Positions 26,477 through 36,692 of a DNA stretch of 53,739 nucleotides are shown here, piece by piece; the stretch's first letter is position 1, and every line of letters begins with the position of its first letter. Under the pieces are notes generated by a model. It searched no databases and was not told the origin of the DNA. It was given only the letters and a program-made list of their open reading frames with translations. The position numbers were made by a program, and so were the translations under genes. Origin of the DNA: Acidobacteriota bacterium (GTDB taxonomy: Bacteria; Acidobacteriota; Vicinamibacteria; Marinacidobacterales; SMYC01); contig SMYC01000151.1 of assembly GCA_004356105.1 (NCBI GenBank), positions 1 to 53,739 of the forward strand. Direction: 5' to 3'.

Positions 26477-28052
26477 TCGCGTAGAGACGATCTGAGGACT
26501 CCTCGGCGACTAGCTCGAGGAGGCCGGAATCTACCGCTTTTTGTAACTGTCGCTTCATGCGCGGCCCGAGCCTCCCTTCGTGGGCCAACACGTAGCGGAC
26601 GCCCTTGCTCTCCATGGCGCGCAAGCCTCGTAAGAAGTCACGCCGCATGAGCTGGCGATAGGCGAGCCCATAGCTCGGCGGCGCGAAGCCGCTATAGCCG
26701 TTCACGATTTGGCGGTGGTGGAAGATCGATCGATAAACGAAGATCGCGTTGTCCTGGAACCGCTCGGGTGGCGGCAGCGGGAGCTCGACCATCGCGCCAG
26801 AATCGGGCAGCGTTTCCACGTGACGATAGATCGCGGGGTAGGACGGCGCTTCCATTCGGAAACCGAGCGGCGCTGCGAAACATTCGAGGGCGGCGACGAG
26901 TACGAGAGCCCATCGTAAGCCGCGCCGCTTGACGCGCGTCAGGCCGATGGCGGCGAGCAGTGCTACGGCGAGCAAAAACAACACGCCCGCGCGCGACGGC
27001 ACCCGCAGGGCCCGATAGGGTGCGGCAACATTGTACAGAAACGTAAACAACCCCAACGAGGGGCCGAGCGACAGAGCCACGCCGAGAAGGCCCACTGCCA
27101 CCCAGCACCATTTGCGCTCCCGCTCCCGCCCAGCCGTCAGGAGCGCAGTGGCCGCGAATGCGAGCGCGATGAATCCGGGGAACAGGGGCTCGTTCGCTTT
27201 TGGAAGAAAAGCGTGGAGCCACGAGAAGCTCGACAGATATTCGGTAAGCCCAGCGGAAAACTCGGCCGCCGCTTGCAGCGAGCGCACCCGCCCTGATTGA
27301 AGCTTGTCCAGATAGGGGAGGACGAGAGGCATCACGAGCACGACCGCGAGCGCACCGCCGACGACCAGCTGCCGGAAGGCACGCCGCCGCTTTTCTTTGG
27401 GCACCCAGTAGAGCTCGGTGAGCGCCACGATCGGGACGGCGCTCGCCACGTAGACCGCGTAGTAAACGCTCGAGCCGAACGTCAACAACGCCGTGAGCGC
27501 AAAGCCGACCGTGGCGTATCCGCGTCCCCTCCCGGCGATGAGCCATCGTACCAAGACGAAGCTGAGCGGGATGCCGAAAGCGAGCTGAAGCTGCAAGTGC
27601 GGCAGATGAGCAAAGCGATACGGCGCGAAGGCGAACAATATTCCCGCGAGATAGGCCGCGAGGCGATCGTGCGTGAGCTCGAAGGCGAGCGCGAAGGTTG
27701 CGAGGCCGGAAAAAACGAACGCTGCGAGGAGCACGACGTTCACGAGAAGAATCGGGTTGTCAGAAACGAGCGCCACGGGGGCCGCGATGAGAGCCGCGGT
27801 CAGAAGGTTCTCGGAATAGGCGAGAGCGCCCTTCTCCGGAAAGAAGATATTTGCGTCGAAGAGATGAAGCGGGTCGTTTCGCAACTGCTTGAGATTCCAC
27901 GAAACGATGAAGCCGTTCAAGAGGGCGTCGGGACTGTCGAGGCGATTCGCTTGTCCCAGCGCGGTTGCGAGCGGAAAGGTGAAAACGAGGCTCGCGAGAG
28001 TAAAAATGCCGGCGGCGGCGAGAAGCTCCCGGGCGCTCAGTGTCTTGGGCAC
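26403..28052 (-). CDS. Polytopic membrane protein, glycosyltransferase-C-like
   Basis: A 549-residue protein with about ten hydrophobic segments between 10 and 400 and a soluble C-terminal part (about 405-530). The early loop NGFIVSWNLKQLRNDPLHLFDANIFFPE, with acidic and His residues after the first helix, and the 'AGILFAFAPYRFAHLPHLQLQ' segment resemble lipid-linked-sugar glycosyltransferases of the GT-C type and the related YfhO/DUF families. No catalytic assignment can be made. The start is GTG 28052 without a clear ribosome site. The tail after about residue 530 is Arg/Ser-rich and overlaps the small orphan ORF. It is divergent from the aspartic-protease-like gene, 84 bases away. Confidence 0.75.
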   Translation of the reverse strand: MPKTLSARELLAAAGIFTLASLVFTFPLATALGQANRLDSPDALLNGFIVSWNLKQLRNDPLHLFDANIFFPEKGALAYSENLLTAALIAAPVALVSDNPILLVNVVLLAAFVFSGLATFALAFELTHDRLAAYLAGILFAFAPYRFAHLPHLQLQLAFGIPLSFVLVRWLIAGRGRGYATVGFALTALLTFGSSVYYAVYVASAVPIVALTELYWVPKEKRRRAFRQLVVGGALAVVLVMPLVLPYLDKLQSGRVRSLQAAAEFSAGLTEYLSSFSWLHAFLPKANEPLFPGFIALAFAATALLTAGRERERKWCWVAVGLLGVALSLGPSLGLFTFLYNVAAPYRALRVPSRAGVLFLLAVALLAAIGLTRVKRRGLRWALVLVAALECFAAPLGFRMEAPSYPAIYRHVETLPDSGAMVELPLPPPERFQDNAIFVYRSIFHHRQIVNGYSGFAPPSYGLAYRQLMRRDFLRGLRAMESKGVRYVLAHEGRLGPRMKRQLQKAVDSGLLELVAEESSDRLYAIIVRRGSLAPEASRSRAGSRHAAP

Positions 28053-28136
28053 GGCAGATTATCGCAAAACGGCGAGCAATCACGTATCAAATCTGCTATC
28101 TTCTTCCGACGCAGTAAAGAAATGAGGCGAATGACT

Positions 28137-29003
28137 ATGAAGCTGCCCGTGGCGGTGGTTCTTCTCGTGGGCTTGTTTGGGCTCGAAGCAGAGCTCGCCG
28201 CGCAGGAGTGGATCAAGTTCGAGACGATCGACCAATCGGCCCTCCCCATCGTGCGTTCGCGCTTGAACGGGATGGGGCCCCATCGGCTCGTCATCGACGT
28301 GAGCTTCAAAGAGCTCGCTCTCGACACGATCATCGTCGAGGGGTCGGGCATGGAGCTTCTGAGCCGTGGCGAGGAGAAGGAGATCGACTATTACGGCAGG
28401 AAAGAGAAAGTGCCGGTGAGGTATCTTCAAACACTCGAGGTCGGCGCCGCCACATTCCAGCTCGTCCGCACATTATTGATTGCAGGCGAGGACGCTACCG
28501 GGATGGGCGGTCTTCGAAGCTACGGCCGCATTGGCCGCGATGTGCTGGAGACGCTTCGCTTGACCGTACACTACCCGCGGCGGCTTTTGTTGCTCGAGCC
28601 GTCCCCGAGCGATGTCCCACCGGGCGGAGTGACCTACACGTCGGCCGGCCGCTTTCTTCTCATCCCCGTTCGTCTCGAGCGTGAAGGCGCCACTGAGGAT
28701 GTCGACGTCGAGGTCGAACTGGTTTTGGACGCCGGCACGTCGAACACGGTGCTCGATCGGCGATGGGCGGTGAATATGGGTTTTGCCAAGAAAAAAGCGA
28801 CTCAGACGGTCATCCCGAAAATTGTAGTGGGAGCTTTCTCCATCGAGGACTTGCCCGTGCTCCTTGGCGAAATGCACGAGCTTCCCTATGACGGCAAGCC
28901 CGTGGGCGTCATAGGGGCGGATCTGTTGAATCGAATCTCGGTATCCTATGATTTCGCGCGCGATCTGGTGTGGTTCAAGAGGGTGGAGAAAGACGCCTCG
29001 TGA
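28137..29003 (+). CDS. Secreted aspartic-protease-like (retropepsin-fold) protein
   Basis: A 288-residue protein with a Sec signal peptide (1-25, ending AELAAQ). Two related halves are visible. The first begins HRLVIDVSFKELALDTIIVEG, and the second ELVLDAGTSNTVLDRRWAVNMG, where DAG-T stands for the D-T/S-G motif. Each is followed by strand-rich sequence and a 'IGRDVL' or 'IGADLL' segment typical of the psi loop (GxdxL). The first half lacks the active Asp-Thr-Gly, so only one lobe appears catalytic. The start is ATG 28137, with GAGG 9 bases before; ATG 28131 is also possible. It overlaps the carbonic anhydrase GTG start by 4 bases. Confidence 0.75.
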   Translation: MKLPVAVVLLVGLFGLEAELAAQEWIKFETIDQSALPIVRSRLNGMGPHRLVIDVSFKELALDTIIVEGSGMELLSRGEEKEIDYYGRKEKVPVRYLQTLEVGAATFQLVRTLLIAGEDATGMGGLRSYGRIGRDVLETLRLTVHYPRRLLLLEPSPSDVPPGGVTYTSAGRFLLIPVRLEREGATEDVDVEVELVLDAGTSNTVLDRRWAVNMGFAKKKATQTVIPKIVVGAFSIEDLPVLLGEMHELPYDGKPVGVIGADLLNRISVSYDFARDLVWFKRVEKDAS

Positions 29004-29518
29004 TCCATCCGTACCGCGGCGAAACACCGAACATTCACGAAACGGCTTACATCGCGGACGGCGCCCATGTCATCGGGGACGTTGTCGTCGGCGCCGATGC
29101 AAGCATCTGGTTCGGCTCGGTGCTTCGAGGCGACGTGAATTACATTCGCATCGGCGCGCGCACGAATATCCAAGATTTGACGGCCATCCACGTCAACGAA
29201 GGGACGAGCCCGACGATCGTGGAAGACGATGTCACGGTTGGACATCGGGCGATCTTGCACGGCTGCCGGGTGCGCTCGGGCTCCCTCATCGGGATGGGGG
29301 CTATCGTGCTCGACGATGCGGTGATCGAAGAGCAAGCCTTCGTCGCCGCGGGCGCCGTGGTCAGCCCGGGTACGGTCGTACCGGCGAGGAAGCTTGCGCG
29401 CGGCGTTCCAGCTAGAATTGTGCGAGACTTGACGGAAGAAGAGCTCGACCACCTTCGCTATTCGGCGAAGGTCTACCACGATCTAAAAGACGAATATCGA
29501 GCCCGGAGACAATCTTGA
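29000..29518 (+). CDS. Gamma-class carbonic anhydrase family protein
   Basis: A 172-residue left-handed beta-helix protein of the YrdA/PaaY/CaiE group. Hexapeptide repeats run through the chain (IGDVVVGADASIWFGSVLRG). The metal-binding His residues are in AIHVNEG and VGHRAILHGC. The start GTG at 29000 overlaps the preceding stop (GTGA) and gives the family's usual N-terminus (IHPYRGETP). The ORF ends in a TTGA overlap with aspS. Reversible CO2 hydration is possible; many family members have no proven activity. Confidence 0.9.
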   Translation: MIHPYRGETPNIHETAYIADGAHVIGDVVVGADASIWFGSVLRGDVNYIRIGARTNIQDLTAIHVNEGTSPTIVEDDVTVGHRAILHGCRVRSGSLIGMGAIVLDDAVIEEQAFVAAGAVVSPGTVVPARKLARGVPARIVRDLTEEELDHLRYSAKVYHDLKDEYRARRQS

Positions 29519-31281
29519 ACGGCTGGCGGAGGACGCATACCTGCGGCGAGCTCGGAGCGGAAGAAGTCGGGCAGTCGGTGGTGCTCATGGGGTGGGTGGA
29601 TGTCGTTCGCGACCTCGGCGGCATCACTTTTCTCGAGCTGCGCGATCGTATGGGCGTGACGCAGATTCTGATTAGTCCATCGTCAGGCGCAGACGTCAAG
29701 AACACCGCCAAGCGGGTGGGCTCGGAGTGGGTCGTCGCGGTGAAAGGGGAGGTACTGCGACGCGCGGAGGACAACGTCAATAAGAGCGTCGCGACGGGGG
29801 AGATCGAGGTGCGTGCGGACGGGATCGAAGTCCTTTCCGAAGCGAAGACGCCGCCTTTCGAGCTTAACGAGGGCGTCAAAGTCAGCGAGGATTTACGACT
29901 CCGCTACCGTTATCTGGATTTGCGACGCGCTCCCATGCGGCGCAATCTCGAAAAACGCAGCAAGCTTGGCTTTGCTGCCCGCGAATATCTGGTCGGCCAG
30001 GGCTTCAACGAGATCGAGACGCCTTTCTTGACGAAGTCGACCCCCGAGGGGGCGCGCGACTATCTCGTGCCGAGTCGCGTGCACAAAGGCTCGTTCTACG
30101 CGCTTCCACAGTCGCCGCAAATCTTTAAGCAGCTCCTCATGATCGCCGGGATGGAGCGCTACTTTCAGATCGTGCGCTGTTTCAGGGACGAGGATCTCCG
30201 CGCGGACCGCCAGCCGGAGTTCACCCAAATCGATATCGAGATGTCCTTCATCGAGCCTCGGGACATTTACAGCCTCGTTGAAGGTCTCTTCGTCCACATG
30301 TTGCGGGCGATCGATATCGATGTCAGCGCACCGTTCCCGAAGCTGAGATATGACGAAGCTATTGACAGGTATGGCTCGGACAAGCCCGACCTCCGTTTCG
30401 GCTGCGAGATTTCAGACCTTGGAGGCGTCGTCCGAGGCTCGGGCTACGGGATCTTCGAGAGCGTTCTCGAGGGCGGCGGGGTCGTGCGCGCCATCGTCGC
30501 CAAAGGCTGCGCGGGCTATTCCCGCAAAGATCTGGACAATTTGGAAGTTTCGGCGAAAGCGCTCGGCGCCAAAGGTCTCGGCTGGGCGCGCTGGACCGAT
30601 AGCGAGCTGAAATCTCCGCTTGCGCGTCATCTCGGTGACGATCGCATGAAACAGGCTTTCGAGACCGCGGGCGGCGGCGTCGGCGACCTTCTTCTCATCG
30701 TCGCGGGCGAGCGCTCCCGCACTTCCTCCGTCCTCGGCGGCCTGCGGATCGAGCTCGCGAAGCGCGAGGGCTGGATTCGAGAGGGGGAATGGAAATTCGT
30801 CTGGGTGACCGAGTTTCCGCTCCTCGAATACTCGGAATCCGACGGGCGCTGGTACTCGATGCATCACCCTTTCACCTCCCCTCATCCGGAGGATATGGAC
30901 CTCATCGACACGGATCCCGGCGCCGTGCGCTCGCTCGCTTACGATGTGGTCGCGAACGGCTACGAGCTCGGGGGCGGGAGCATCCGTATCCATAATTCGG
31001 GGGTCCAGGAAAAGATCTTCAAAGCACTCGGCTTGAGTGACGAGGAGGCGAAGGAGAAATTTGGCTTCTTTCTCGAGGCGCTTCAATACGGCACCCCGCC
31101 TCATGGCGGGATTGCGCTCGGCTTCGACCGCATCGCGATGTTGGCCGTGGGTGGGACGAGCCTGCGGGACGTGATCGCCTTTCCGAAAACGACCTCGGCG
31201 CTCGACATGATGACCGGCTCGCCGTCGGATGTGACTTCCGCCCAGCTCGACGAGCTCGGTATCGCGCTCAAAAAGGTCTAG
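29515..31281 (+). CDS. aspS: Aspartyl-tRNA synthetase
   Basis: A 588-residue bacterial-type class IIb synthetase charging tRNA-Asp. An N-terminal OB anticodon-binding domain (1-105) is followed by the catalytic domain split by a GAD insert (about 285-420). Motif 2 is FRDEDLRADRQPEFTQ from residue 223, and motif 3 is GGIALGFDR (531-539). The start is TTG 29515, overlapping the previous stop, with GGAG 8 bases upstream. Whether it also charges tRNA-Asn cannot be judged from this window. Confidence 0.97.
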   Translation: MNGWRRTHTCGELGAEEVGQSVVLMGWVDVVRDLGGITFLELRDRMGVTQILISPSSGADVKNTAKRVGSEWVVAVKGEVLRRAEDNVNKSVATGEIEVRADGIEVLSEAKTPPFELNEGVKVSEDLRLRYRYLDLRRAPMRRNLEKRSKLGFAAREYLVGQGFNEIETPFLTKSTPEGARDYLVPSRVHKGSFYALPQSPQIFKQLLMIAGMERYFQIVRCFRDEDLRADRQPEFTQIDIEMSFIEPRDIYSLVEGLFVHMLRAIDIDVSAPFPKLRYDEAIDRYGSDKPDLRFGCEISDLGGVVRGSGYGIFESVLEGGGVVRAIVAKGCAGYSRKDLDNLEVSAKALGAKGLGWARWTDSELKSPLARHLGDDRMKQAFETAGGGVGDLLLIVAGERSRTSSVLGGLRIELAKREGWIREGEWKFVWVTEFPLLEYSESDGRWYSMHHPFTSPHPEDMDLIDTDPGAVRSLAYDVVANGYELGGGSIRIHNSGVQEKIFKALGLSDEEAKEKFGFFLEALQYGTPPHGGIALGFDRIAMLAVGGTSLRDVIAFPKTTSALDMMTGSPSDVTSAQLDELGIALKKV

Positions 31282-31604
31282 ACAGGTAAACCTGAAAGCG
31301 TGCCAACCGCAGAGGGAGCCGATTCTCCTTCTTCATCCCCACATCCCCTCGCTTTTAGAAACGCCGCTCAAAAGCAAGGAGACGTGGGGATAGGAAGGAG
31401 AGGTGGGGATAAGAGAGTGCACTGGTTTGACGGGCCTAGCGGGCTGTGCTACGTTCAGGTTGAATTATGCACGATCTCGCTCGTCGTCACTTTTCGCCGG
31501 TCGGCCCTATCCCAACCCCATAATTTGAGAAAACGAAACGCTTTTGCGTTGTCGCACTATCTAAAGGATGGGGTTTCCCCAAGGGAGGCGAGCGCTTTCA
31601 TTAC
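31282..31604. other. Intergenic region between aspS and phoH
   Basis: A 323-base gap. It holds the long inverted repeat described separately (31325-31400). About 31430-31600 should contain the promoter of the phoH cluster, but no convincing pair of boxes was found. Near the end, TGGGGTTTCCCCA (about 31569-31581) is a perfect short palindrome close to the phoH ribosome site. Confidence 0.5.
31325..31400. repeat. Long imperfect inverted repeat, copy A
   Basis: Two arms of about 31 bases (31325-31356 and 31370-31400) can pair around a 13-base loop. The right arm contains AAAAGC, GTGGGGATAGG and AAGGAG. The same unit, in the opposite arrangement, occurs at 42849-42953. Here the AAAAGC ends face the loop. 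It lies 43 bases after the aspS stop and may act as a terminator or be a small repeat element. Confidence 0.6.
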
Positions 31605-32591
31605 ATGAAGAAGATTTCGGTTCCCGAAGACGGGGCGCGCGCCCTTTTCGGCGTTCACGACGAGAACCTGAAATCCCTCGAAAAATCTCTCGGCGTGCAG
31701 ATCATAAGCCGCGGAGAGGATCTTCTCGTCGAGGGCGACAGCGAGCAAGTCGCGAAGGTCGAGAACATCTTCGGGCAGCTCTCGGAGCTCGCTCAAAACG
31801 GCCATCGTTTGTCGGCGGGCGACCTTCGCGTAGCACTTCGACTGATTCGGCAAGATCCGGAAGTTTCGCTCCGGGATTACTTCTTCGACGCCGTGATTCA
31901 CCCGACGAAGCACAAGAAGGTCATGCCGCGAAGCCTCAATCAGCTCGCTTATATCGAGGCGATAGAGGCGCACGACATCGTTCTCGCCATTGGGCCGGCG
32001 GGCACCGGAAAGACCTATTTGGCGGTGGCGATGGCGGTCGCGGCGCTCAACCAAAAGAAAGTCAACCGCATCGTCCTCGCTCGGCCCGCGGTCGAAGCGG
32101 GGGAGAAGCTGGGCTTTCTCCCGGGAGACTTGCAGGAAAAAATAAACCCGTATTTGAGACCGCTCTACGACGCTCTCTATGACGTCATGGATGCCGAGAA
32201 AGTGGTGCGGCTCATCGAGCGCGATATCATCGAGATCGCCCCGATTGCCTTCATGCGAGGGCGAACCCTCAATGAGAGCTTCGTCATCTTGGATGAGGCG
32301 CAGAACACTACCTCCGAGCAGATGAAGATGTTTCTCACGCGGATTGGTTTCGGCTCCAATGCCGTCGTGACAGGCGACGTGACCCAAATCGACCTGCCTC
32401 ATGGAAAGATCAGCGGGCTCGTAGAGTCCGCCGAAATCTTGTCGGACATCCCGGGCATCGCCTTCGTGCACTTCGACCCGACGGACGTGGTCCGCCACCC
32501 GCTCGTACAATCCATCATTCGGGCCTATGATCGAAAGAAGCAAGGGTCGCGACCGAGCACGAGCGACGCGACGAAGGCTGTCGATGGCTAA
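31605..32591 (+). CDS. phoH: PhoH-like ATPase (YbeZ)
   Basis: A 328-residue P-loop ATPase of the PhoH family, linked to RNA metabolism. The N-terminal 100 residues resemble a KH-like RNA-binding region ([20 protein letters not shown]). Walker A GPAGTGKT is at 130-137, Walker [11 protein letters not shown] and sensor [10 protein letters not shown] follow. It heads the phoH-pgpH-ybeY-CNNM-era run, the typical neighbourhood, and overlaps pgpH by 8 bases. Confidence 0.95.
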   Translation: MKKISVPEDGARALFGVHDENLKSLEKSLGVQIISRGEDLLVEGDSEQVAKVENIFGQLSELAQNGHRLSAGDLRVALRLIRQDPEVSLRDYFFDAVIHPTKHKKVMPRSLNQLAYIEAIEAHDIVLAIGPAGTGKTYLAVAMAVAALNQKKVNRIVLARPAVEAGEKLGFLPGDLQEKINPYLRPLYDALYDVMDAEKVVRLIERDIIEIAPIAFMRGRTLNESFVILDEAQNTTSEQMKMFLTRIGFGSNAVVTGDVTQIDLPHGKISGLVESAEILSDIPGIAFVHFDPTDVVRHPLVQSIIRAYDRKKQGSRPSTSDATKAVDG

Positions 32592-34956
32592 AATCGAACC
32601 AAGCGCGCCGAAGAAAAACGAGAAGTCTCACCGCGGTCCGAGAAGATTGCGGGTGCGCGATCTCATCGACCTTACCTACGCTTCGGTCTGGCCGTGGCTC
32701 GTCCTCTTCGTCATCGGTCTCACGGTCCTTTTGGCGCCGGGGCTGAATTTCCGCATACAGGAATTCGAGCTCGGTCAAGTCTCGCCGGTCACCATCCGCG
32801 CGCCGACCGATTTCAGCTATGAAGATGAAGTGACGACCGAGGCGCGCCGCGTCGAAGCAGGCGAGGCCGTTCACGAGATCTTCGACTTCAACGATGGCGC
32901 GATGACGGATGCGCGGAGCCGAATTGCCTCCGCTTTCGAGCTTGGTCGAGAGGCGCTCGGGATCACACCTACAGCCCAAGGCGAAGAGCGTGAGAGAGAA
33001 GAGACCGAAGACACGTCAAAGCCTGTCGACGACGAGCCTTCGGACCTCGTCATGCCTCGCGAAGAGCTGATGGCGGCTTTGCAGGATCGTCTCGAGGTAA
33101 CGCTCCGCGACGAAGAGCTAGAACTCTTGCTCGAGCATGAGTTTTCGCCCAACATCGAGCAGGTTCTGACGCAGGCCGTGACGAGTGTCTTGTCGCGAGA
33201 TATCGTGGCGAGCAAGGAGAGACTCCTGGCTTCGGGGCGCCCAATCCGCCGCCGCGAGGAGATAAGCAAAGCGTCACAGATCCGCCGCGATTTCTCGAGC
33301 ATCCTCACGAGCGAAGAAGCGCAGGAGCTTTTGGTCCTGCAAATAGCGAGCACGTCGGACTTGCGTCAGGCGGAGAGAAGAAAGCTCTCGGCCCTAGGCT
33401 CCCGCTTCGTCGAGCCGACGCTCCGCTTCGCTTTCGCCGATACGGAGAGAGCACGGAGCGAGGCACGCGCGGGCGTGGATTCTGTTTACTATCAGGTGCC
33501 GCGCGGCAAGACGATCGTGCGCGTCGGGGACGAGATCGACGAGAACGTTCTCCGGCAGCTCGAGTTTCTTGCATCGGAGCAGGATCAGCGATGGAGTCTC
33601 GCCGGTGTCGTCGGCGCTCTTTTACTTGCCGGCGTCATCTTGTTGATCCAGTGGTATCTCCTGCGTCCGGTACGCAGCGGGGATGCCTGGAGACGTCAAA
33701 CCTTCGCTCTCGTGGGCATCGTTGTGGTCGGCCATCTCGCGCTCGCGCGCATCGCGTTCCTGGTCGCGCGGCTCGTCTCCGAGCAGCTCGTCGTTGCGCC
33801 GTTCCACAACTCGAGCTCGTATTACTACGCCGTGCCCTTCGCCGCGGTGGCGGTCTTGATCTTGCTACTCGAGCATACGCCGACGGCACTTCTCGCATCG
33901 GCCTTGTTCACGATTGCTCTCGGGGTCATGACGGGGAACCTGGAGCTCGCCATTTTTTGCCTGGTCTCCTGTCTGACCGCCATCCTCGGCCTGTTTCAAT
34001 TCAAGCGCCGGACGGAGCTCTTCAAGATCGGTCTTTTGATTGGGAGCATGAACTTTACCACGGTGCTTGCAATCGATCTTCTGACGGAGCGCTATTTTCC
34101 GCTGAGCACGCTCAGTTTCGATCTGCTTTGTGCGTTTCTCGGCGGCGCTAGCGTCTCGCTCGTGGTCTCGTTCTTGCTACCTGCCTTCGAGTCGCTGTTC
34201 CATCGCACGACGGATATCCGCCTTCTCGAGCTCGCCAATAATAATGTTCCTGTTTTGCGGCAGCTTGCGCTCGAGGCTCCGGGCACCTACCATCACAGCG
34301 TTGTGGTTGGCTCGCTTTCCGAGGCCGCGGCCGAAGCCATCGGCGCGAACGCCGTCTTCTGCCGGACGGCGGCGATGTATCACGACATCGGGAAGCTGAC
34401 CAAAGTGGGCTATTTCGTCGAGAACCAAACGGGTGCAAACAAGCACGATACGCTTTCTCCGCGGATGAGTGCGCTCATTATAGCGAGCCACGTGAAAGAA
34501 GGCATCCAGATGGCGAAGGAGATCGACCTTCCCCAGGACATCATCGACGTCATCCCTCAGCACCACGGAACGAAGCTCATCACTTACTTCTACGAGAAGG
34601 CGAAAGAGCATCAGGATCCCGCGCTAGGCGAGGTAACCGAGGAAGAGTTTCGCTATCCCGGTCCGAAGCCGCAGACCAAAGAGGCCGGCATCATCATGAT
34701 CGCGGACGCGGTGGAGGCCGCGTCCCGTACCCTGGACGAGCCAAGCCCTGCCCGTCTAAAGGGCATGGTCCGTCAGATCATCGATTACGTTTTTCTCGAT
34801 GGACAGCTCAACGAGTGCGACCTGACCCTGCGAGACCTCGAGAAAAGCGCGCAGGGCTTTCTGAGAGTGCTCATGGGCATCCATCATCAACGCGTGAGCT
34901 ATCCGGGTTTCGATTTCGAGAAGGAGGTCGAGCCCGTCGTCGTTCAGGACAGCTGA
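32584..34956 (+). CDS. pgpH: 7TM-HD phosphohydrolase, PgpH-type cyclic-di-AMP phosphodiesterase
   Basis: A 790-residue membrane protein: one N-terminal segment (about 33-52), a large extracytoplasmic 7TMR-HDED domain (about 55-330), seven membrane helices (about 340-530) and a cytoplasmic HD domain. The metal ligands include His570 (TYHHSVVVG) and His600-Asp601 (MYHDIGKL), with HHGT further on. PgpH hydrolyses c-di-AMP in Firmicutes; the same role here is inferred from architecture. The ATG at 32584 has a GAAGG site and lies inside the phoH end. The longer frame from 32527 lacks support. Confidence 0.93.
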   Translation: MAKIEPSAPKKNEKSHRGPRRLRVRDLIDLTYASVWPWLVLFVIGLTVLLAPGLNFRIQEFELGQVSPVTIRAPTDFSYEDEVTTEARRVEAGEAVHEIFDFNDGAMTDARSRIASAFELGREALGITPTAQGEEREREETEDTSKPVDDEPSDLVMPREELMAALQDRLEVTLRDEELELLLEHEFSPNIEQVLTQAVTSVLSRDIVASKERLLASGRPIRRREEISKASQIRRDFSSILTSEEAQELLVLQIASTSDLRQAERRKLSALGSRFVEPTLRFAFADTERARSEARAGVDSVYYQVPRGKTIVRVGDEIDENVLRQLEFLASEQDQRWSLAGVVGALLLAGVILLIQWYLLRPVRSGDAWRRQTFALVGIVVVGHLALARIAFLVARLVSEQLVVAPFHNSSSYYYAVPFAAVAVLILLLEHTPTALLASALFTIALGVMTGNLELAIFCLVSCLTAILGLFQFKRRTELFKIGLLIGSMNFTTVLAIDLLTERYFPLSTLSFDLLCAFLGGASVSLVVSFLLPAFESLFHRTTDIRLLELANNNVPVLRQLALEAPGTYHHSVVVGSLSEAAAEAIGANAVFCRTAAMYHDIGKLTKVGYFVENQTGANKHDTLSPRMSALIIASHVKEGIQMAKEIDLPQDIIDVIPQHHGTKLITYFYEKAKEHQDPALGEVTEEEFRYPGPKPQTKEAGIIMIADAVEAASRTLDEPSPARLKGMVRQIIDYVFLDGQLNECDLTLRDLEKSAQGFLRVLMGIHHQRVSYPGFDFEKEVEPVVVQDS

Positions 34957-35438
34957 TGCCAGATCCACTCATGCCAGGACAACTGATCAAAGACGACCCC
35001 GAGCCAAGTCTAGTTGTTAGAAATCTGCAGCGGCGCTTCAAAGTCGACCGCCGCAAGCTGGAATTCTTTCTCTCTCGCGTCGCGGGCTCGACGGGGGCCG
35101 ACGAGAGCTCTGCTACACTCGCTCTTGTCGGGGATGCTCGGATCCAGGCGCTCAATCGTGATTATCGCGGCTATGACAAGCCGACCGACGTCTTGTCGTT
35201 CCACGGCGTGGGCGAAAGTGAGGACTATCTCGGCGACATCGTTATCTCTGTCGAGACGGCCTACCGGCAAGCGAGAAGGCGCGGCAGTAATTTGAAACGC
35301 GAGCTCGAGGTCCTGACACTTCACGGGTTCCTACATCTGCTCGGCTACGACCACGAAACGGATGACGGCGAGATGCGCCGCATCGAATATCGCTTGCGCC
35401 GGAGATTCCGGCTCACCATCCCGAGGTGCGCTGCATGA
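34956..35438 (+). CDS. ybeY: Endoribonuclease YbeY
   Basis: A 160-residue zinc-dependent endoribonuclease that matures 16S rRNA and takes part in ribosome quality control. The metal motif HGFLHLLGYDH is intact: His123, His127 and His133. The ATG overlaps the pgpH stop (TGATG) and the stop overlaps the next ATG (ATGA). A second in-frame ATG lies five codons later. Confidence 0.95.
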   Translation: MPDPLMPGQLIKDDPEPSLVVRNLQRRFKVDRRKLEFFLSRVAGSTGADESSATLALVGDARIQALNRDYRGYDKPTDVLSFHGVGESEDYLGDIVISVETAYRQARRRGSNLKRELEVLTLHGFLHLLGYDHETDDGEMRRIEYRLRRRFRLTIPRCAA

Positions 35439-36670
35439 TCTCCTCTTGGTTCGCGGCTCTCGGCATTACCCTATTGCTGGCACTCGCGTTTTTTCTCGCG
35501 CTCATCGATGTTGCCTTCGACTACTTCAGCAAGATCTCGCTTCGCACTTATCACGAGGAGGGGTGGAAGCTCAAATATTTGACCCGCTCGCTCGAAGATC
35601 CGATGAGCTTTCTCCTGCCGCTGCGCATCGGGCTTCAAGGCGCGTTCATGGGGATCACCGTTCTCGTCACGATGTTGTTCTTATCCTCAACCGCGCCGCA
35701 ACCGCTCCTTTTGGCCTTCGGCACCATGATCGCGATCTTTCTCGTCTTTCGCGAGACCTTTCCGAACATCATCGCGCGCAAAAATCCTGAACGCGTCCTG
35801 TTGAAGCTCCTGCCGGCCTTCCGCGTCTATTCCAAGCTCGTCACGCCCATCAGCCGGCCCCTCTTTCGATTCGTCGGCGCGTTCATCCACGAGAGCGAAA
35901 ACGACGAAGCCCCTACCGACGAGGACGTGCAAGCTTTTATCGAAGCGGGTGAGGAAGAAGGTATCCTCGAAGGCGACGAAGGGCGCATGGTGCAGTCTAT
36001 CGTCGACCTCGGCGACAAAGTCGTGCGCGAGGTCATGACGCCGCGCCCGGAAATGGTGGCGATCCGACACAACGCCAGTCTCAGGGAATTGCGGGCACTT
36101 TTTACCAAGGAGAAACATGCGCGCGTCCCTGTCTATCGCGACAGCCTCGATCACATCGAAGGGCTTATCTTTGCGATCGACTTGATCGCTTTTCTCGAGG
36201 CGAATCCGGATGCCGCGATCACATCTCTCATACGGGACGTGAGCTTCGTCCCGGAGACGAAGAAAGTCGCGGCCCTTCTCGCCGAGCTCCAAAAGACGAA
36301 TCAAACGCTGACGATGGTCGTCGACGAATATGGCGGGATCTCGGGTCTCGTGACCGTGGAGGACATCCTCGAAGAGATCGTGGGCGAGATTCATGACGAG
36401 TTCGACGAAGTGGACGAGGAGATCGTCAAGGAGCGCGAAGGCGTCTTTCTCGTCAGCGGCCGTGCGGATATCGACGATGTGAAGGAACAGCTGCACTTCG
36501 AAGTGAACGGTACCGGCTTCGAGACGGTTTCGGGCTATGTTCTCGATTCGATAGGGCGTATCCCGCGGGTGGGTGAGGTCATCGAGAATGCGGGCCTTCG
36601 CATCGAAGTCGTGGATGCGGACGGCCAGCGTATCAACAAGGTTCGCTTCCGCTTGGAGGGCGCTTCCTGA
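35435..36670 (+). CDS. CNNM/CorC-family transporter with CBS pair (hemolysin-type)
   Basis: A 411-residue protein with a DUF21/CNNM membrane domain (about 5-150, three to four segments), a CBS pair (about 200-320; VMTPRPEMVAI, VVDEYGGISGLVTVEDILEEIVGEI) and a C-terminal CorC_HlyC domain (335-410). Family members move or sense Mg2+/Co2+. ATG 35435 is chosen, with GAGG 9 bases upstream, within an ATGA overlap with ybeY. Loss of part of the usual fourth helix cannot be excluded. Confidence 0.9.
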   Translation: MISSWFAALGITLLLALAFFLALIDVAFDYFSKISLRTYHEEGWKLKYLTRSLEDPMSFLLPLRIGLQGAFMGITVLVTMLFLSSTAPQPLLLAFGTMIAIFLVFRETFPNIIARKNPERVLLKLLPAFRVYSKLVTPISRPLFRFVGAFIHESENDEAPTDEDVQAFIEAGEEEGILEGDEGRMVQSIVDLGDKVVREVMTPRPEMVAIRHNASLRELRALFTKEKHARVPVYRDSLDHIEGLIFAIDLIAFLEANPDAAITSLIRDVSFVPETKKVAALLAELQKTNQTLTMVVDEYGGISGLVTVEDILEEIVGEIHDEFDEVDEEIVKEREGVFLVSGRADIDDVKEQLHFEVNGTGFETVSGYVLDSIGRIPRVGEVIENAGLRIEVVDADGQRINKVRFRLEGAS

Positions 36671-36692
36671 GAGCGCCTTTTCTGTCGTCTTC

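Noticed and set aside
27297-28136. Upstream extension of the aspartic-protease-like frame
   Set aside because: The part before 28131 is antisense to the polytopic membrane gene; the signal peptide at 28137 marks the real start.
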